Source of the DNA: Parcubacteria group bacterium
GTDB lineage: Bacteria > Patescibacteriota > Patescibacteriia > Magasanikbacterales > GCA-002688135
DNA: 36,862 bases
Direction of reading: 5' to 3'
Assembly (NCBI GenBank): GCA_002688135.1
Contig: NZCD01000036.1
Span: forward strand, 1 to 36,862
The first letter of the stretch is position 1. The number at the start of each line of letters is the position of its first letter. The notes under the pieces were generated by a model. That model was given only the letters and a program-made list of their open reading frames with translations. It was not told the origin of the DNA and searched no databases. A program made the position numbers and the translations under genes. Below are positions 9,686-18,275 of this stretch, in pieces.

Positions 9686-10183
9686 ATGGATATTAAAGCA
9701 CACGCAAAATTTGTACGAATCTCACCGCGAAAAGTTCGTTTGGTGACTTCACTCGTAAAAGGCATGAAAGTGCCCCATGCGTTGGTGCAACTAAAAATGA
9801 CAACAAAACGATCAGCGCCAGTAGTTAAAAAGTTGATTGAATCAGCAATGGCAAATGCTCGTCATAATTTCAAGGTAGATCCTGAAAACCTCATTATTTC
9901 TGAGGCTTTCGTAAATGCAGGACCAACCATGAAAAGATGGCGACCGCGTGCCATGGGGCGAGCGGCGAAAATTCGCAAGCGAACATCGCACATCAGCATC
10001 ACCCTTTCGGATGATGCACTGAAGAACGGAAGAACGGAAGAACCGAAGAACGCAGCAACCACAGACGCGGTAAAGGAGAAGAAGGTCGAAACAAAACCAA
10101 AAGCTGAAACCAAAAAACAGGAAAAGAAAGACACGAAGAAAGCATCAAAGAAAAAGGATGAGGTGAAATGCGAAAAGAAATAA
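9686..10183 (+). CDS. rplV: 50S ribosomal protein L22 with lysine-rich C-terminal extension
   Basis: AKFVRISPRKVRLV...GPTMKRWRPRAMGRAAKIRKRTSHI. Confidence 0.97.
   Translation: MDIKAHAKFVRISPRKVRLVTSLVKGMKVPHALVQLKMTTKRSAPVVKKLIESAMANARHNFKVDPENLIISEAFVNAGPTMKRWRPRAMGRAAKIRKRTSHISITLSDDALKNGRTEEPKNAATTDAVKEKKVETKPKAETKKQEKKDTKKASKKKDEVKCEKK
10017..10060 (+). repeat. Octad word repeat inside rplV coding sequence
   Basis: ACTGAAGAACGGAAGAACGGAAGAACCGAAGAACGCAGCAACC, close to 1645-1690. Confidence 0.75.
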
Positions 10184-10188
10184 TACTT

Positions 10189-10222
10189 TATTCTTAATTC
10201 TTTATACTTGATACTTAATCCA
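10189..10222. repeat. Heptad word repeat half-element between rplV and rpsC
   Basis: TTTATTC TTAATTC TTTATAC TTGATAC TTAATCC. Confidence 0.65.
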
Positions 10223-10223
10223 T

Positions 10224-10871
10224 ATGGGTCACAAAGTACATCCAAAAATCTTCCGAATGCAGGTCATCTACAAATGGCCATCACGTTGGTTTGCGAAATT
10301 GAATAAAGAAGAATATCGAAAAAATCTTCGACAAGATATTGAGATTCGTGATTTTATTCGTAAGCAATGCAAAGACGCGGGTGTAGATGAAATTAAAGTA
10401 GAACGTGACTTATCTGGAGAAGTGACTATCATCTTGACAGTTGCAAAGCCAGGGCTTATTATTGGTCGCGGTGGTTCTGGAGTAGAGGAATTAACAACAA
10501 AGATTGAAAAGCAAATTCTGAAAGGAAAGAATAAGATGCGTATGAATGTGGTTGAGATCAAAAAGCCAAATCTTTCAGCACGAGTTGTTGGAATGAATAT
10601 GGCAGCTGATCTTGAAAAACGTATGCCATATCGTCGCGTATTGAAACAAGCTTTGGATCGAGTTGATAAAGCTGGTGCAAAAGGTGTGCGAGTGATGGTT
10701 GCTGGCCGATTAAATGGTGCAGATATTGCACGTCGTGAAACTTTATCTCGCGGAAAAATTCCTTTACAGAATCTTCGCGCAGATATTGATTATGCACGAA
10801 TTAACGCACACACCATTTACGGAGTGATCGGAATCAAGGTTTGGATTTATAAAGGTGAGGTATTCGACTAG
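10224..10871 (+). CDS. rpsC: 30S ribosomal protein S3
   Basis: MGHKVHPKIFRMQVIYKWPSRWFA...GLIIGRGGSGVEEL (KH domain). Confidence 0.98.
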   Translation: MGHKVHPKIFRMQVIYKWPSRWFAKLNKEEYRKNLRQDIEIRDFIRKQCKDAGVDEIKVERDLSGEVTIILTVAKPGLIIGRGGSGVEELTTKIEKQILKGKNKMRMNVVEIKKPNLSARVVGMNMAADLEKRMPYRRVLKQALDRVDKAGAKGVRVMVAGRLNGADIARRETLSRGKIPLQNLRADIDYARINAHTIYGVIGIKVWIYKGEVFD

Positions 10872-10935
10872 TGAGTAGTGGGTAGTGAGTAGTGAGTAGA
10901 AAAATCTACTAACTACTCACTACCAACTACAAACT
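10869..10935. repeat. GTGAGTA heptad inverted-repeat element, copy 5 (rpsC-rplP)
   Basis: TAGTGAGTAGTGGGTAGTGAGTAGTGAGTAG...CTACTAACTACTCACTACCAACTACAAACT. Confidence 0.95.
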
Positions 10936-10943
10936 GAAAAAAT

Positions 10944-11369
10944 ATGTTAATCCCTAAGAAAGTAAAACATAGAAAGTGGCATAAAGGACGTCGTCGCAAC
11001 AAAGGTGTTGCACAAACAAAGACGACCGTTGATTTTGGTGCATTCGGATTGAAATCTCAATCACACGCGTGGGTAACATCTCGCCAAATTGAAGCTGCAC
11101 GTCGCGCAATTACAAGACACATCAAACGTGGTGGAAAGCTCTGGATTCGTATTTTCCCGGACAAACCAATTACCAAAAAGGGTAATGAAATGCCGATGGG
11201 AAAAGGAAAGGGAGCTGTTGATCACTATGTCGCAATTGTAAAACCCGGATGTATCATCTTTGAATTGGATGGTGTGGAGAAAGATTTAGCTAGACGAGCA
11301 TTTGAGTTGGCAGCACATAAATTGCCAGTCAAAACACTGTTCGTCGAAAAAAATGAAATCCGCATATGA
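10944..11369 (+). CDS. rplP: 50S ribosomal protein L16
   Basis: [21 protein letters not shown]. Confidence 0.98.
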   Translation: MLIPKKVKHRKWHKGRRRNKGVAQTKTTVDFGAFGLKSQSHAWVTSRQIEAARRAITRHIKRGGKLWIRIFPDKPITKKGNEMPMGKGKGAVDHYVAIVKPGCIIFELDGVEKDLARRAFELAAHKLPVKTLFVEKNEIRI

Positions 11370-11560
11370 GCAAGAAAGAAAAATTTTCATTACACGATGA
11401 ATCAGTGCTCGTAAAGATGTTGCATGACAAACAAGTAGAGCTTGCAGGATTACGATTTCAAGCATCCAATAAAGCATTACGGCAGGTTAATAAGATTGGT
11501 ACCGTTCGCAAAGATATTGCGCGAATTAAATGCGCATTACATTCAAAAGCAAGTGAGTAG
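11366..11560 (+). CDS. rpmC: 50S ribosomal protein L29
   Basis: 64 aa, position between rplP and rps[28 protein letters not shown]. Confidence 0.93.
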   Translation: MSKKEKFSLHDESVLVKMLHDKQVELAGLRFQASNKALRQVNKIGTVRKDIARIKCALHSKASE

Positions 11561-11621
11561 TTTGTAGTGAGTAGTTGGTAGAAAAACTATCTACCAACTA
11601 CTCACTACCAACTACAAACTA
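11553..11621. repeat. GTGAGTA heptad inverted-repeat element, copy 6 (rpmC-rpsQ)
   Basis: Same architecture; overlaps the rpmC stop. Confidence 0.95.
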
Positions 11622-11628
11622 ATAAAAT

Positions 11629-11889
11629 ATGGATAAAGGCACAACAACACAAAAAAATGTCATCAAGCGAGTATTTTCTGGCGTGGTGGTAAAAAAGACA
11701 GCCGATAAAACGGTGCGTGTTAAAGTTGCTCGAACAGTTATCCATTCAAAGTATAAAAAACGATACACCAAACATGATAACTATCTCGTACATGATCCAA
11801 AAAATCAGTTTGAGGTAGGACAAAAAGTATCGTTTGAGCAATGTCGTCCAATTTCAAAAATGAAACGATGGCGAGTGCTTTATCAGTGA
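11629..11889 (+). CDS. rpsQ: 30S ribosomal protein S17
   Basis: FSGVVVKKTADKTVRVKVARTVIHSKYKKRYTKHDNYLVHDP. Confidence 0.97.
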   Translation: MDKGTTTQKNVIKRVFSGVVVKKTADKTVRVKVARTVIHSKYKKRYTKHDNYLVHDPKNQFEVGQKVSFEQCRPISKMKRWRVLYQ

Positions 11890-11953
11890 GTAGGTTGTAG
11901 TGAGTAGTGAGTAGAAGAATTTCTACCAACTACTCACTACAAACTACAAACTA
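11886..11953. repeat. GTGAGTA heptad inverted-repeat element, copy 7 (rpsQ-rplN)
   Basis: Same architecture; overlaps rpsQ TGA. Confidence 0.95.
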
Positions 11954-11958
11954 ATCCT

Positions 11959-12330
11959 ATGTTACAACAAGAGTCAAAATTGTTATCAGCAGATAATAGT
12001 GGCGCAAAGCGACTCAAGGTTATTCGTGTACTCGGAGGGTATAAAAAGCGGTATGCGAGAATCGGTGACATTATTACATGTTCAGTAAAAGAGGCTGCGC
12101 CTCGCGGACAAGTAAAAAAAGGTGAGGTTGTTCATGTGGTTTTGGTAAGAAGTAAAAAAGAAACAGTACGTCCTGACGGAACTGCAGTTCGTTTTTCAGA
12201 AAATGCTGGAGTAATTATCGATAAGAAAAATAAAGAACCACGCGCAACACGTATTTTCGGTCCAGTGGCGAGAGAGTTGCGAGCAATGGGATATAATAAA
12301 ATCATCTCGCTTGCACCAGAAGTATTGTAG
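11959..12330 (+). CDS. rplN: 50S ribosomal protein L14
   Basis: [20 protein letters not shown]...[10 protein letters not shown]. Confidence 0.98.
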   Translation: MLQQESKLLSADNSGAKRLKVIRVLGGYKKRYARIGDIITCSVKEAAPRGQVKKGEVVHVVLVRSKKETVRPDGTAVRFSENAGVIIDKKNKEPRATRIFGPVARELRAMGYNKIISLAPEVL

Positions 12331-12331
12331 C

Positions 12332-12401
12332 TAGTGAGTAGTGGATAGTGAGTAGTGAGTAGAAATATTTCTACCAACTACTCACTACCAACTACAAACT
12401 A
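12332..12401. repeat. GTGAGTA heptad inverted-repeat element, copy 8 (rplN-rplX)
   Basis: Same architecture. Confidence 0.95.
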
Positions 12402-12408
12402 AACAAAT

Positions 12409-12657
12409 ATGGCTAAACAACACGTACAATCTGGAGATAATGTAAAAGTGCTTGCCGGCAAAGACAAAGGTAAAACCGGTAAGATTCTTCAGGTATTTCC
12501 AAAAAAGAATCGCGTTGTTGTTGAGGGTATAAATGTAATGAAAAAACATTTGAAATCACGAGGAAATGAAAAAGGGCAGGTGATAGAGTTGTCCGCACCT
12601 GTTCACATTTCCAACGTGAAGAAGATAACTGAAAGCGAGAAGGAGACTAAGAAATAA
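12409..12657 (+). CDS. rplX: 50S ribosomal protein L24
   Basis: [35 protein letters not shown]. Confidence 0.98.
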   Translation: MAKQHVQSGDNVKVLAGKDKGKTGKILQVFPKKNRVVVEGINVMKKHLKSRGNEKGQVIELSAPVHISNVKKITESEKETKK

Positions 12658-12725
12658 GTGAGTAGTGGATAGTGAGTAGTGAGTAGAAAAATTTCTACCA
12701 ACTACTCACTACCAACTACAAACTA
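12657..12725. repeat. GTGAGTA heptad inverted-repeat element, copy 9 (rplX-rplE)
   Basis: Same architecture. Confidence 0.95.
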
Positions 12726-12732
12726 ACCAAAT

Positions 12733-13278
12733 ATGTCAGCACTCAAAGAATTATACAACACAGCAGTACTGCCAAAACTCAAGCAAGAACTTGGGTGTGA
12801 CAATGTGCATGCATGTCCTAAGCTTGAAAAGGTTGTGGTACATGTTGGTTTCGGAAAACACGCAAAAGATGGTGAGTATGTGAAGAACGTCAAAAAGACA
12901 TTACGAAACATCACCGGACAAGAACCAGTAGATGCACCTGCAAAGAAATCAATTTCAAACTTTAAAGTCCGTGAAGGAAACATCATTGGAGCAAAAGTAA
13001 CATTGCGCGGAAAATTGATGTATGATTTTGTGGAGCGCATGATTAATGTAACATTGCCACGAGTTCCTGATTTCCGAGGATTGAAAGTTAAAAATGTTGA
13101 TGCTGATGGAAATTTGAATTTCGGATTTAAAGACCAAATCGCATTTCCAGAAAGTTCACCAGAAGATATTCATAATCCGCATGGTGTACAAGTAACAGTA
13201 AAAACAACAGCAGAAAATCACAAAGATGGATTCATGTTGTTGGATACACTAGGATTCCCATTTAGTAAGAATGAGTAG
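12733..13278 (+). CDS. rplE: 50S ribosomal protein L5
   Basis: VTLRGKLMYDFVERMINVTLPRVPDFRGL. Confidence 0.98.
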   Translation: MSALKELYNTAVLPKLKQELGCDNVHACPKLEKVVVHVGFGKHAKDGEYVKNVKKTLRNITGQEPVDAPAKKSISNFKVREGNIIGAKVTLRGKLMYDFVERMINVTLPRVPDFRGLKVKNVDADGNLNFGFKDQIAFPESSPEDIHNPHGVQVTVKTTAENHKDGFMLLDTLGFPFSKNE

Positions 13279-13334
13279 TTTGTAGTGAGTAGTGAGTACG
13301 ATTCTACTCACTACTCACTACCAACTACAAACTA
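13272..13334. repeat. GTGAGTA heptad inverted-repeat element, copy 10 (rplE-rpsN)
   Basis: GAGTAGTTTGTAGTGAGTAGTGAGTACGATTCTACTCACTACTCACTACCAACTACAAACTA. Confidence 0.95.
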
Positions 13335-13341
13335 AAAAAAT

Positions 13342-13527
13342 ATGGCTACAAAAGCGCAAGTGATCAAATCACAAAAAACGCCAAAATTTTCCTCACGAAA
13401 GGTAAATAGATGCTGGCGTTGTGGACGAAAACGAGGATACATGAGAAAATTTGATCTCTGCCGCATTTGTTTCCGTGAATTAGCTAATGCCGGAGACATT
13501 CCGGGAGTACGTAAATCATCTTGGTAA
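13342..13527 (+). CDS. rpsN: 30S ribosomal protein S14, type Z (zinc-binding)
   Basis: [25 protein letters not shown], 61 aa. Confidence 0.97.
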   Translation: MATKAQVIKSQKTPKFSSRKVNRCWRCGRKRGYMRKFDLCRICFRELANAGDIPGVRKSSW

Positions 13528-13533
13528 TTTATC

Positions 13534-13609
13534 AGTGAGTAGTGGGTAGTGAGTAGTGAGTAGAAAAATTTCTACCAACTACTCACTACCAACTACCAAC
13601 TACAAACTA
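13534..13609. repeat. GTGAGTA heptad inverted-repeat element, copy 11 (rpsN-rpsH)
   Basis: Same architecture with an extra CAACTAC word. Confidence 0.95.
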
Positions 13610-13614
13610 GTTTT

Positions 13615-14007
13615 ATGATGACAGATCCAATCGCAGACATGTTGACCAGAATTAGAAACGCATGTATGGTACGCAAGCCATCAGTGTCTTTGCCGTACTC
13701 AAAATTGAAATTTGCGATTGCACAGAAAATGGCTGAAGCAGGTTACATCAAAGAGGTGGTCAAGGAAGAAGGTGTGGGAAAACCAACCATGACAATGTCA
13801 CTGAAATACAAAGGTAAGTTGCCACACATCACAGAAATCCATCGCGTCAGCAAACCAGGATTACGTATTTACGTAAAATCGGATTCAATTCCAAAAGTAA
13901 AGGGTGGATACGGAACAGCATTTTTATCAACATCACAAGGATTAATGACAGACGAGCAGGCGCGCGAAAAGGGCGTCGGGGGAGAGCTTGTATGCACGTT
14001 ATATTAA
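13615..14007 (+). CDS. rpsH: 30S ribosomal protein S8
   Basis: MTDPIADMLTRIRNA...STSQGLMTDEQAREKGVGGELVC. Confidence 0.98.
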   Translation: MMTDPIADMLTRIRNACMVRKPSVSLPYSKLKFAIAQKMAEAGYIKEVVKEEGVGKPTMTMSLKYKGKLPHITEIHRVSKPGLRIYVKSDSIPKVKGGYGTAFLSTSQGLMTDEQAREKGVGGELVCTLY

Positions 14008-14016
14008 ATCACCCAT

Positions 14017-14562
14017 ATGTCACGTATCGGACGAAAACCCATCACGATTCCGGAGGGAGTCAAAGTCGCAATAAGCGATGGGCATATTGTGGTATCTGGA
14101 TCAAAAGGTGAATTGAAGCAAGTAACTAATCCTGCGGTGAACATTGAAATTAAGGATAATGTTATTGGTGTAACGGTAAACACTCCAGAAGATAAAAGAG
14201 AGCGCGCATTGTGGGGATTGTACGGATCATTAATCGCCAACATGATCACAGGAGTTACAGAAGGATATGAAAAGCAATTGGAAGTTCGTGGTGTTGGATT
14301 TAAAAGTAAAGTAGACGGAAAGAAATTGGTTTTGGATGTAGGATATTCTCACCAAGTAAATTATGAGATTCCAGAAGGTATTGAAATAAAGGCAGAAAAA
14401 AATATTTTAACAATTACAGGAATTGATAAACAACTAGTCGGATTTGTAGCAAGTCGAATTAGATCAGTCCGAAAACCTGAACCATACAAAGGAAAGGGGA
14501 TTCGATATGTCGACGAACAAGTACAAATGAAAGCTGGTAAAGCTGCAAAGGCCGCTGGTTAA
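14017..14562 (+). CDS. rplF: 50S ribosomal protein L6
   Basis: MSRIGRKPITIPEGV...PEPYKGKGIRY. Confidence 0.98.
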   Translation: MSRIGRKPITIPEGVKVAISDGHIVVSGSKGELKQVTNPAVNIEIKDNVIGVTVNTPEDKRERALWGLYGSLIANMITGVTEGYEKQLEVRGVGFKSKVDGKKLVLDVGYSHQVNYEIPEGIEIKAEKNILTITGIDKQLVGFVASRIRSVRKPEPYKGKGIRYVDEQVQMKAGKAAKAAG

Positions 14563-14730
14563 CAAGAACCTATCTAAGAATTAATCATTATGCATCTTTA
14601 GCCCCCATTTCCCGCTAAGAAAGCTCAAAGCTCGTCGGCGATGGATCCACATCTCCTTCTCGCTTGTTCACTTCCTTATCGGAAAATGGATGCTAAATCT
14701 ACACAACGCTAATTCTAAGATAGATTCTCC
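14563..14730 (+). ncRNA. Structured leader candidate, copy 1 (upstream of rplR)
   Basis: Long-range pairing TATCTAAGAATTA (14571-14583)/TAATTCTAAGATA (14710-14722); core GCTCAAAGCTCGTCGGCGATGGATCCACATCTCCTTCTCGC shared with 20724-20888. Confidence 0.6.
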
Positions 14731-14732
14731 AT

Positions 14733-15110
14733 ATGAAAACAGCACATAAAACATCAGACAAAACTGTCGCACGAAAAAGACGTCAAAAGCGCGTACGCGC
14801 ACAGATTTCTGGTACAGCGACACGACCGCGTTTGACTGTTTTCAGATCAAACACTGCAATCCGCGCACAGCTGATCGATGATGCAAAAGGAGTGACGCTC
14901 GTTTCAGTTGATTCAAAAAAGATTGATGGAAAAGATGCAGGGGAGCGATCAGGAAATGTTGCAAAGGCGTTTAACGTAGGACGCGAGATCGCAAAACTAG
15001 CAAAAACAAAGAAAGTTGAAACAATAGTTTTTGATCGTGCAGGATATGCTTATCATGGCCAAGTCAAAGCAGTCGCCGATGGCGCTCGCGAAGGTGGTCT
15101 AACTTTTTAA
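14733..15110 (+). CDS. rplR: 50S ribosomal protein L18
   Basis: RPRLTVFRSNTAIRAQLIDDAKGVTLVSVDS...VFDRAGYAYHGQVKAVADGAREGGL. Confidence 0.97.
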   Translation: MKTAHKTSDKTVARKRRQKRVRAQISGTATRPRLTVFRSNTAIRAQLIDDAKGVTLVSVDSKKIDGKDAGERSGNVAKAFNVGREIAKLAKTKKVETIVFDRAGYAYHGQVKAVADGAREGGLTF

Positions 15111-15111
15111 T

Positions 15112-15645
15112 ATGCCGGAAGCAACAGCACAAAAAAAGCAGCAGGGGAATCGCGGAAGAAATAATCGCCCTCGTCAAAACAGACGACCTCGTCGTGAGGA
15201 GCGTGAGTTTGAGCAGCGCGTGGTAGATCTCGCTCGTGTAACACGTGTGACATCTGGTGGAAAACGAATGAGCTTTCGTGCAACTGTTGTGGTTGGTGAT
15301 AAAAAGGGCAGAGTAGGATACGGAATCGCAAAAGGAAAAGACGTACAAGCTGCAATTCAAAAAGCGGTAGCGAAAGGTGAAAAATCAGTCATTCGCGTAC
15401 CAATGAAAAAGAATACTATTCCCCATGAAATTAACAAAAAATTTAAAGCAGCAAAAGTTTTATTGAAACCTGCCCCAGATGGTACTGGAGTTATTGCTGG
15501 TGGTGCGGTTCGTATTGTATTAGAATTATCAGGAATCAAAGATATTGTTGGAAAGATGTTAGGATCAACCAGCAAACACAATAACGTACACGCAACTATT
15601 GAGGCACTGAAAGATCTACAGTTAGCTGCAGCAAAAAAAGCATAA
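15112..15645 (+). CDS. rpsE: 30S ribosomal protein S5
   Basis: RVTSGGKRMSFRATVVVGDKKGRVGYGIAKGKDV. Confidence 0.98.
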   Translation: MPEATAQKKQQGNRGRNNRPRQNRRPRREEREFEQRVVDLARVTRVTSGGKRMSFRATVVVGDKKGRVGYGIAKGKDVQAAIQKAVAKGEKSVIRVPMKKNTIPHEINKKFKAAKVLLKPAPDGTGVIAGGAVRIVLELSGIKDIVGKMLGSTSKHNNVHATIEALKDLQLAAAKKA

Positions 15646-15649
15646 ACAT

Positions 15650-16075
15650 ATGTCATTATCTCTAAACACCCTCACTAAAAAAGGTAAGAAATCAAAGCCT
15701 CGTCGCGGACGTGGTAATGCTTCTGGTGCGGGAACATATTCAGGAAGAGGAATCAAAGGGCAGAAGGCACGCTCAGGTTCTTCTGGTTTGAAAGAGATGG
15801 CATTGCGACGTGTAGTACAACGAATTCCAAAAAAACGTGGATTTAAACCAGTGCGCACAAAACCAGAGGGTGTCACATTGGCGACAATACAGAAAAATTT
15901 TGAAGAAAATGCTATAATTACTCCGAAAGTTTTACGAAAAGCAGGATTCATTAAGACCTCACAGGTGCGCATCGTAAACACTGGAATACTCAAAAAGAAA
16001 TTTTCATTTAAATCATGTAATGTAACGGCAGGAGCACGCGCAGCTATCGAGGCTGCTGGTGGAAGCATTGCATAA
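15650..16075 (+). CDS. rplO: 50S ribosomal protein L15
   Basis: MSLSLNTLTKKGKKSKPRRGRGNASGAGTYSGRGIKGQKAR. Confidence 0.96.
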   Translation: MSLSLNTLTKKGKKSKPRRGRGNASGAGTYSGRGIKGQKARSGSSGLKEMALRRVVQRIPKKRGFKPVRTKPEGVTLATIQKNFEENAIITPKVLRKAGFIKTSQVRIVNTGILKKKFSFKSCNVTAGARAAIEAAGGSIA

Positions 16076-16097
16076 ATTCTTTACTTTCTTTCTCGGC

Positions 16098-17372
16098 ATG
16101 ATCGAGCAACTCAAGAAAATCTGGAATATTAAAGATTTGCGTAACAGCATTCTTTTTGTTGTTGCGACACTCGTAATTTTCCGAATCGTCGCACATATTC
16201 CATTACCAGGTGTTGATGTAGCAAGTTTGAGACAATTTTTCAGCAACAACCAACTACTCGGATTGTTGAATATTTTCTCTGGTGGAACACTCCAGAATTT
16301 CTCCGTTATTGTAATGGGTGTAGGTCCATTTATTACCGCATCCATTATTTTGCAGCTTCTGACGATGGTAATTCCAAAACTTGAAGAACTATCAAAAGAA
16401 GGAGAATACGGACAAAAGAAAATCAACCAATACACCAGATTACTCACAGTTCCACTATCAGTTCTGCAAGGATACGGAACAATCCAACTCATCAATCAAT
16501 CAGCACACAACATCTTCCCAGACCTCACAGGCTTCATGATGCTAAAAACATTACTTACAGTTACAGCTGGAACAATATTCTTGATGTGGCTGGGTGAATT
16601 AATTTCAGAAAAAAATATCGGAAACGGAATCTCATTCCTTATTTTCGCCGGTATTATTGCTGGATTGCCTCAATTCGTACAACAAGCCGCGGTTACATTT
16701 ACTGAAGCAGATTTCATCACATACTTGCTATACGCAATTTTGACTGTCGGAACTGTTGCTGGAGTTGTCTATATCACCGAAGCACAAAGAAACATTCCTG
16801 TGGTATATGCGCGCCATGTGCGAGGTTCCAGAATGGGTGGGGGATCTCGGTCATTTCTTCCATTACGATTGAACATGGGTGGAATGATCCCTATTATCTT
16901 CGCAATTTCTGTTGTATTATTCCCATCTCTAATCGCACAATTTTTCATCAATGCACAAACACCATGGGTCGCAAATCTTGCTGCAAGTACGATCGCATTC
17001 TTTGAAAACCAATTCTACTACGGATTATTCTACTTTGCTCTTGTGATGATTTTCACATTCTTCTACGCATCTGTAATTTTCCATCCAGAAAAAATCGCAG
17101 AGAACTTACAGAAACAAGGTGGATTTATTCCAGGTATCCGTCCAGGAAAACACACACAAGAATACATCAACACAATCAAAAATCGTATTCTACTTTTCGG
17201 GGCACTCTTCCTTTCGGTAATTGCTGTATTTCCACTCGTACTACAAGCATTCACAAACACATCAGTCCTCACAATTGGTGGTGTAAGTATTTTGATCGTT
17301 GTGGCTGTTGTTATCGACATCATCAAAAAAATAGAAGCCCAGATACAAATGAGGGCGTATGATCAAGTATAA
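16098..17372 (+). CDS. secY: Preprotein translocase subunit SecY
   Basis: MIEQLKKIWNIKDLRNSILFV...; multi-TM SecY motifs; start chosen at 16098. Confidence 0.97.
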   Translation: MIEQLKKIWNIKDLRNSILFVVATLVIFRIVAHIPLPGVDVASLRQFFSNNQLLGLLNIFSGGTLQNFSVIVMGVGPFITASIILQLLTMVIPKLEELSKEGEYGQKKINQYTRLLTVPLSVLQGYGTIQLINQSAHNIFPDLTGFMMLKTLLTVTAGTIFLMWLGELISEKNIGNGISFLIFAGIIAGLPQFVQQAAVTFTEADFITYLLYAILTVGTVAGVVYITEAQRNIPVVYARHVRGSRMGGGSRSFLPLRLNMGGMIPIIFAISVVLFPSLIAQFFINAQTPWVANLAASTIAFFENQFYYGLFYFALVMIFTFFYASVIFHPEKIAENLQKQGGFIPGIRPGKHTQEYINTIKNRILLFGALFLSVIAVFPLVLQAFTNTSVLTIGGVSILIVVAVVIDIIKKIEAQIQMRAYDQV

Positions 17373-17395
17373 GTTAGAATCAAGAATAAAGTACA

Positions 17396-17418
17396 AATCT
17401 CGCTTTGCGGGATTTTTG
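17396..17418 (+). terminator. Rho-independent terminator after secY
   Basis: AATCTCGC-TTT-GCGGGATT + TTT. Confidence 0.75.
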
Positions 17419-17425
17419 TTTACTA

Positions 17426-17454
17426 TTGACAAACACTCAAAAAATAGATATAGT
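17426..17454 (+). promoter_or_regulatory. Sigma70-like promoter of the 17490 ORF
   Basis: TTGACA (17426-17431), 17 nt, TATAGT (17449-17454). Confidence 0.8.
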
Positions 17455-17489
17455 AATCCTTGATCATTCAACAAAAAAAGAGGTAAAAA

Positions 17490-18101
17490 ATGGGAGAATA
17501 CGCCGTGCAAAGCGATAAAAAAGAAGACGGGCTGGATCTCCTGGGTATGACTGCTGCACACTTGATTGTGGAATCAGCATATCGAAACGGTCTAACAATC
17601 ACAGAGCTTCGTAGGCTCGCAGAAGATGATGTCATGCAGCGCGTCATCCCGATTATTCGAGATGAGCCTCCGGTGGAATCAGCTCCGGATCCAAACAGAA
17701 TTATTATTGATTGCGATGCGGATCCATTCATCCCCGACAGCTGGTCTGTTGAGGAACATCGAAAGGGTGGTCAGCTGGAATGGAATTGCGAGAATGTCGA
17801 ACTCTGGCTCTCGCAGGAACAACAAAGCAGTTCAATTCAGGGACATCAGCTGCGCAAACAAATGGCAGAAAAGAGGGTGTTCAACGCCAACGTGTTGGAC
17901 CACCTACTGACCAACCCACACATCATTCCCGAGGAGTGGAAAAGTCAGTACATCTTCTTCTGGGGAACCATTTACCGCAACCGGAACGGCCGCCTGTATG
18001 TCCGCTCTCTCTACTGGGACGGTGGTGCCTGGTGCTGGAACGACGGCTGGCTGGGTCGCCGCTGGCGCGGCGGCCCGGCGTTGGTACCCGCACGTAATTA
18101 G
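17490..18101 (+). CDS. Candidate diversity-generating-retroelement target-like protein (aromatic/Gly-rich C-terminus)
   Basis: 203 aa; C-term YRNRNGRLYVRSLYWDGGAWCWNDGWLGRRWRGGPALV; own promoter and terminator. Confidence 0.7.
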   Translation: MGEYAVQSDKKEDGLDLLGMTAAHLIVESAYRNGLTITELRRLAEDDVMQRVIPIIRDEPPVESAPDPNRIIIDCDADPFIPDSWSVEEHRKGGQLEWNCENVELWLSQEQQSSSIQGHQLRKQMAEKRVFNANVLDHLLTNPHIIPEEWKSQYIFFWGTIYRNRNGRLYVRSLYWDGGAWCWNDGWLGRRWRGGPALVPARN

Positions 18102-18170
18102 TACTTAGAACTCTGTTTCTGTGTACTGGTCCTTTGTTCTTAGATCTTTGTCCTTAATTTTCAGTTTTCC

Positions 18171-18212
18171 GACCCACAACCGTGCAATGCACTGGTGTGG
18201 GTCTTTTTCTTT
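18171..18212 (+). terminator. Rho-independent terminator
   Basis: GACCCACA...TGTGGGTC + TTTTTCTTTT. Confidence 0.9.
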
Positions 18213-18275
18213 TATTTGTAATTAATGTGAAATTTCCCTATAATACAGCTGTATTCACTAATCACACTACCTCAT

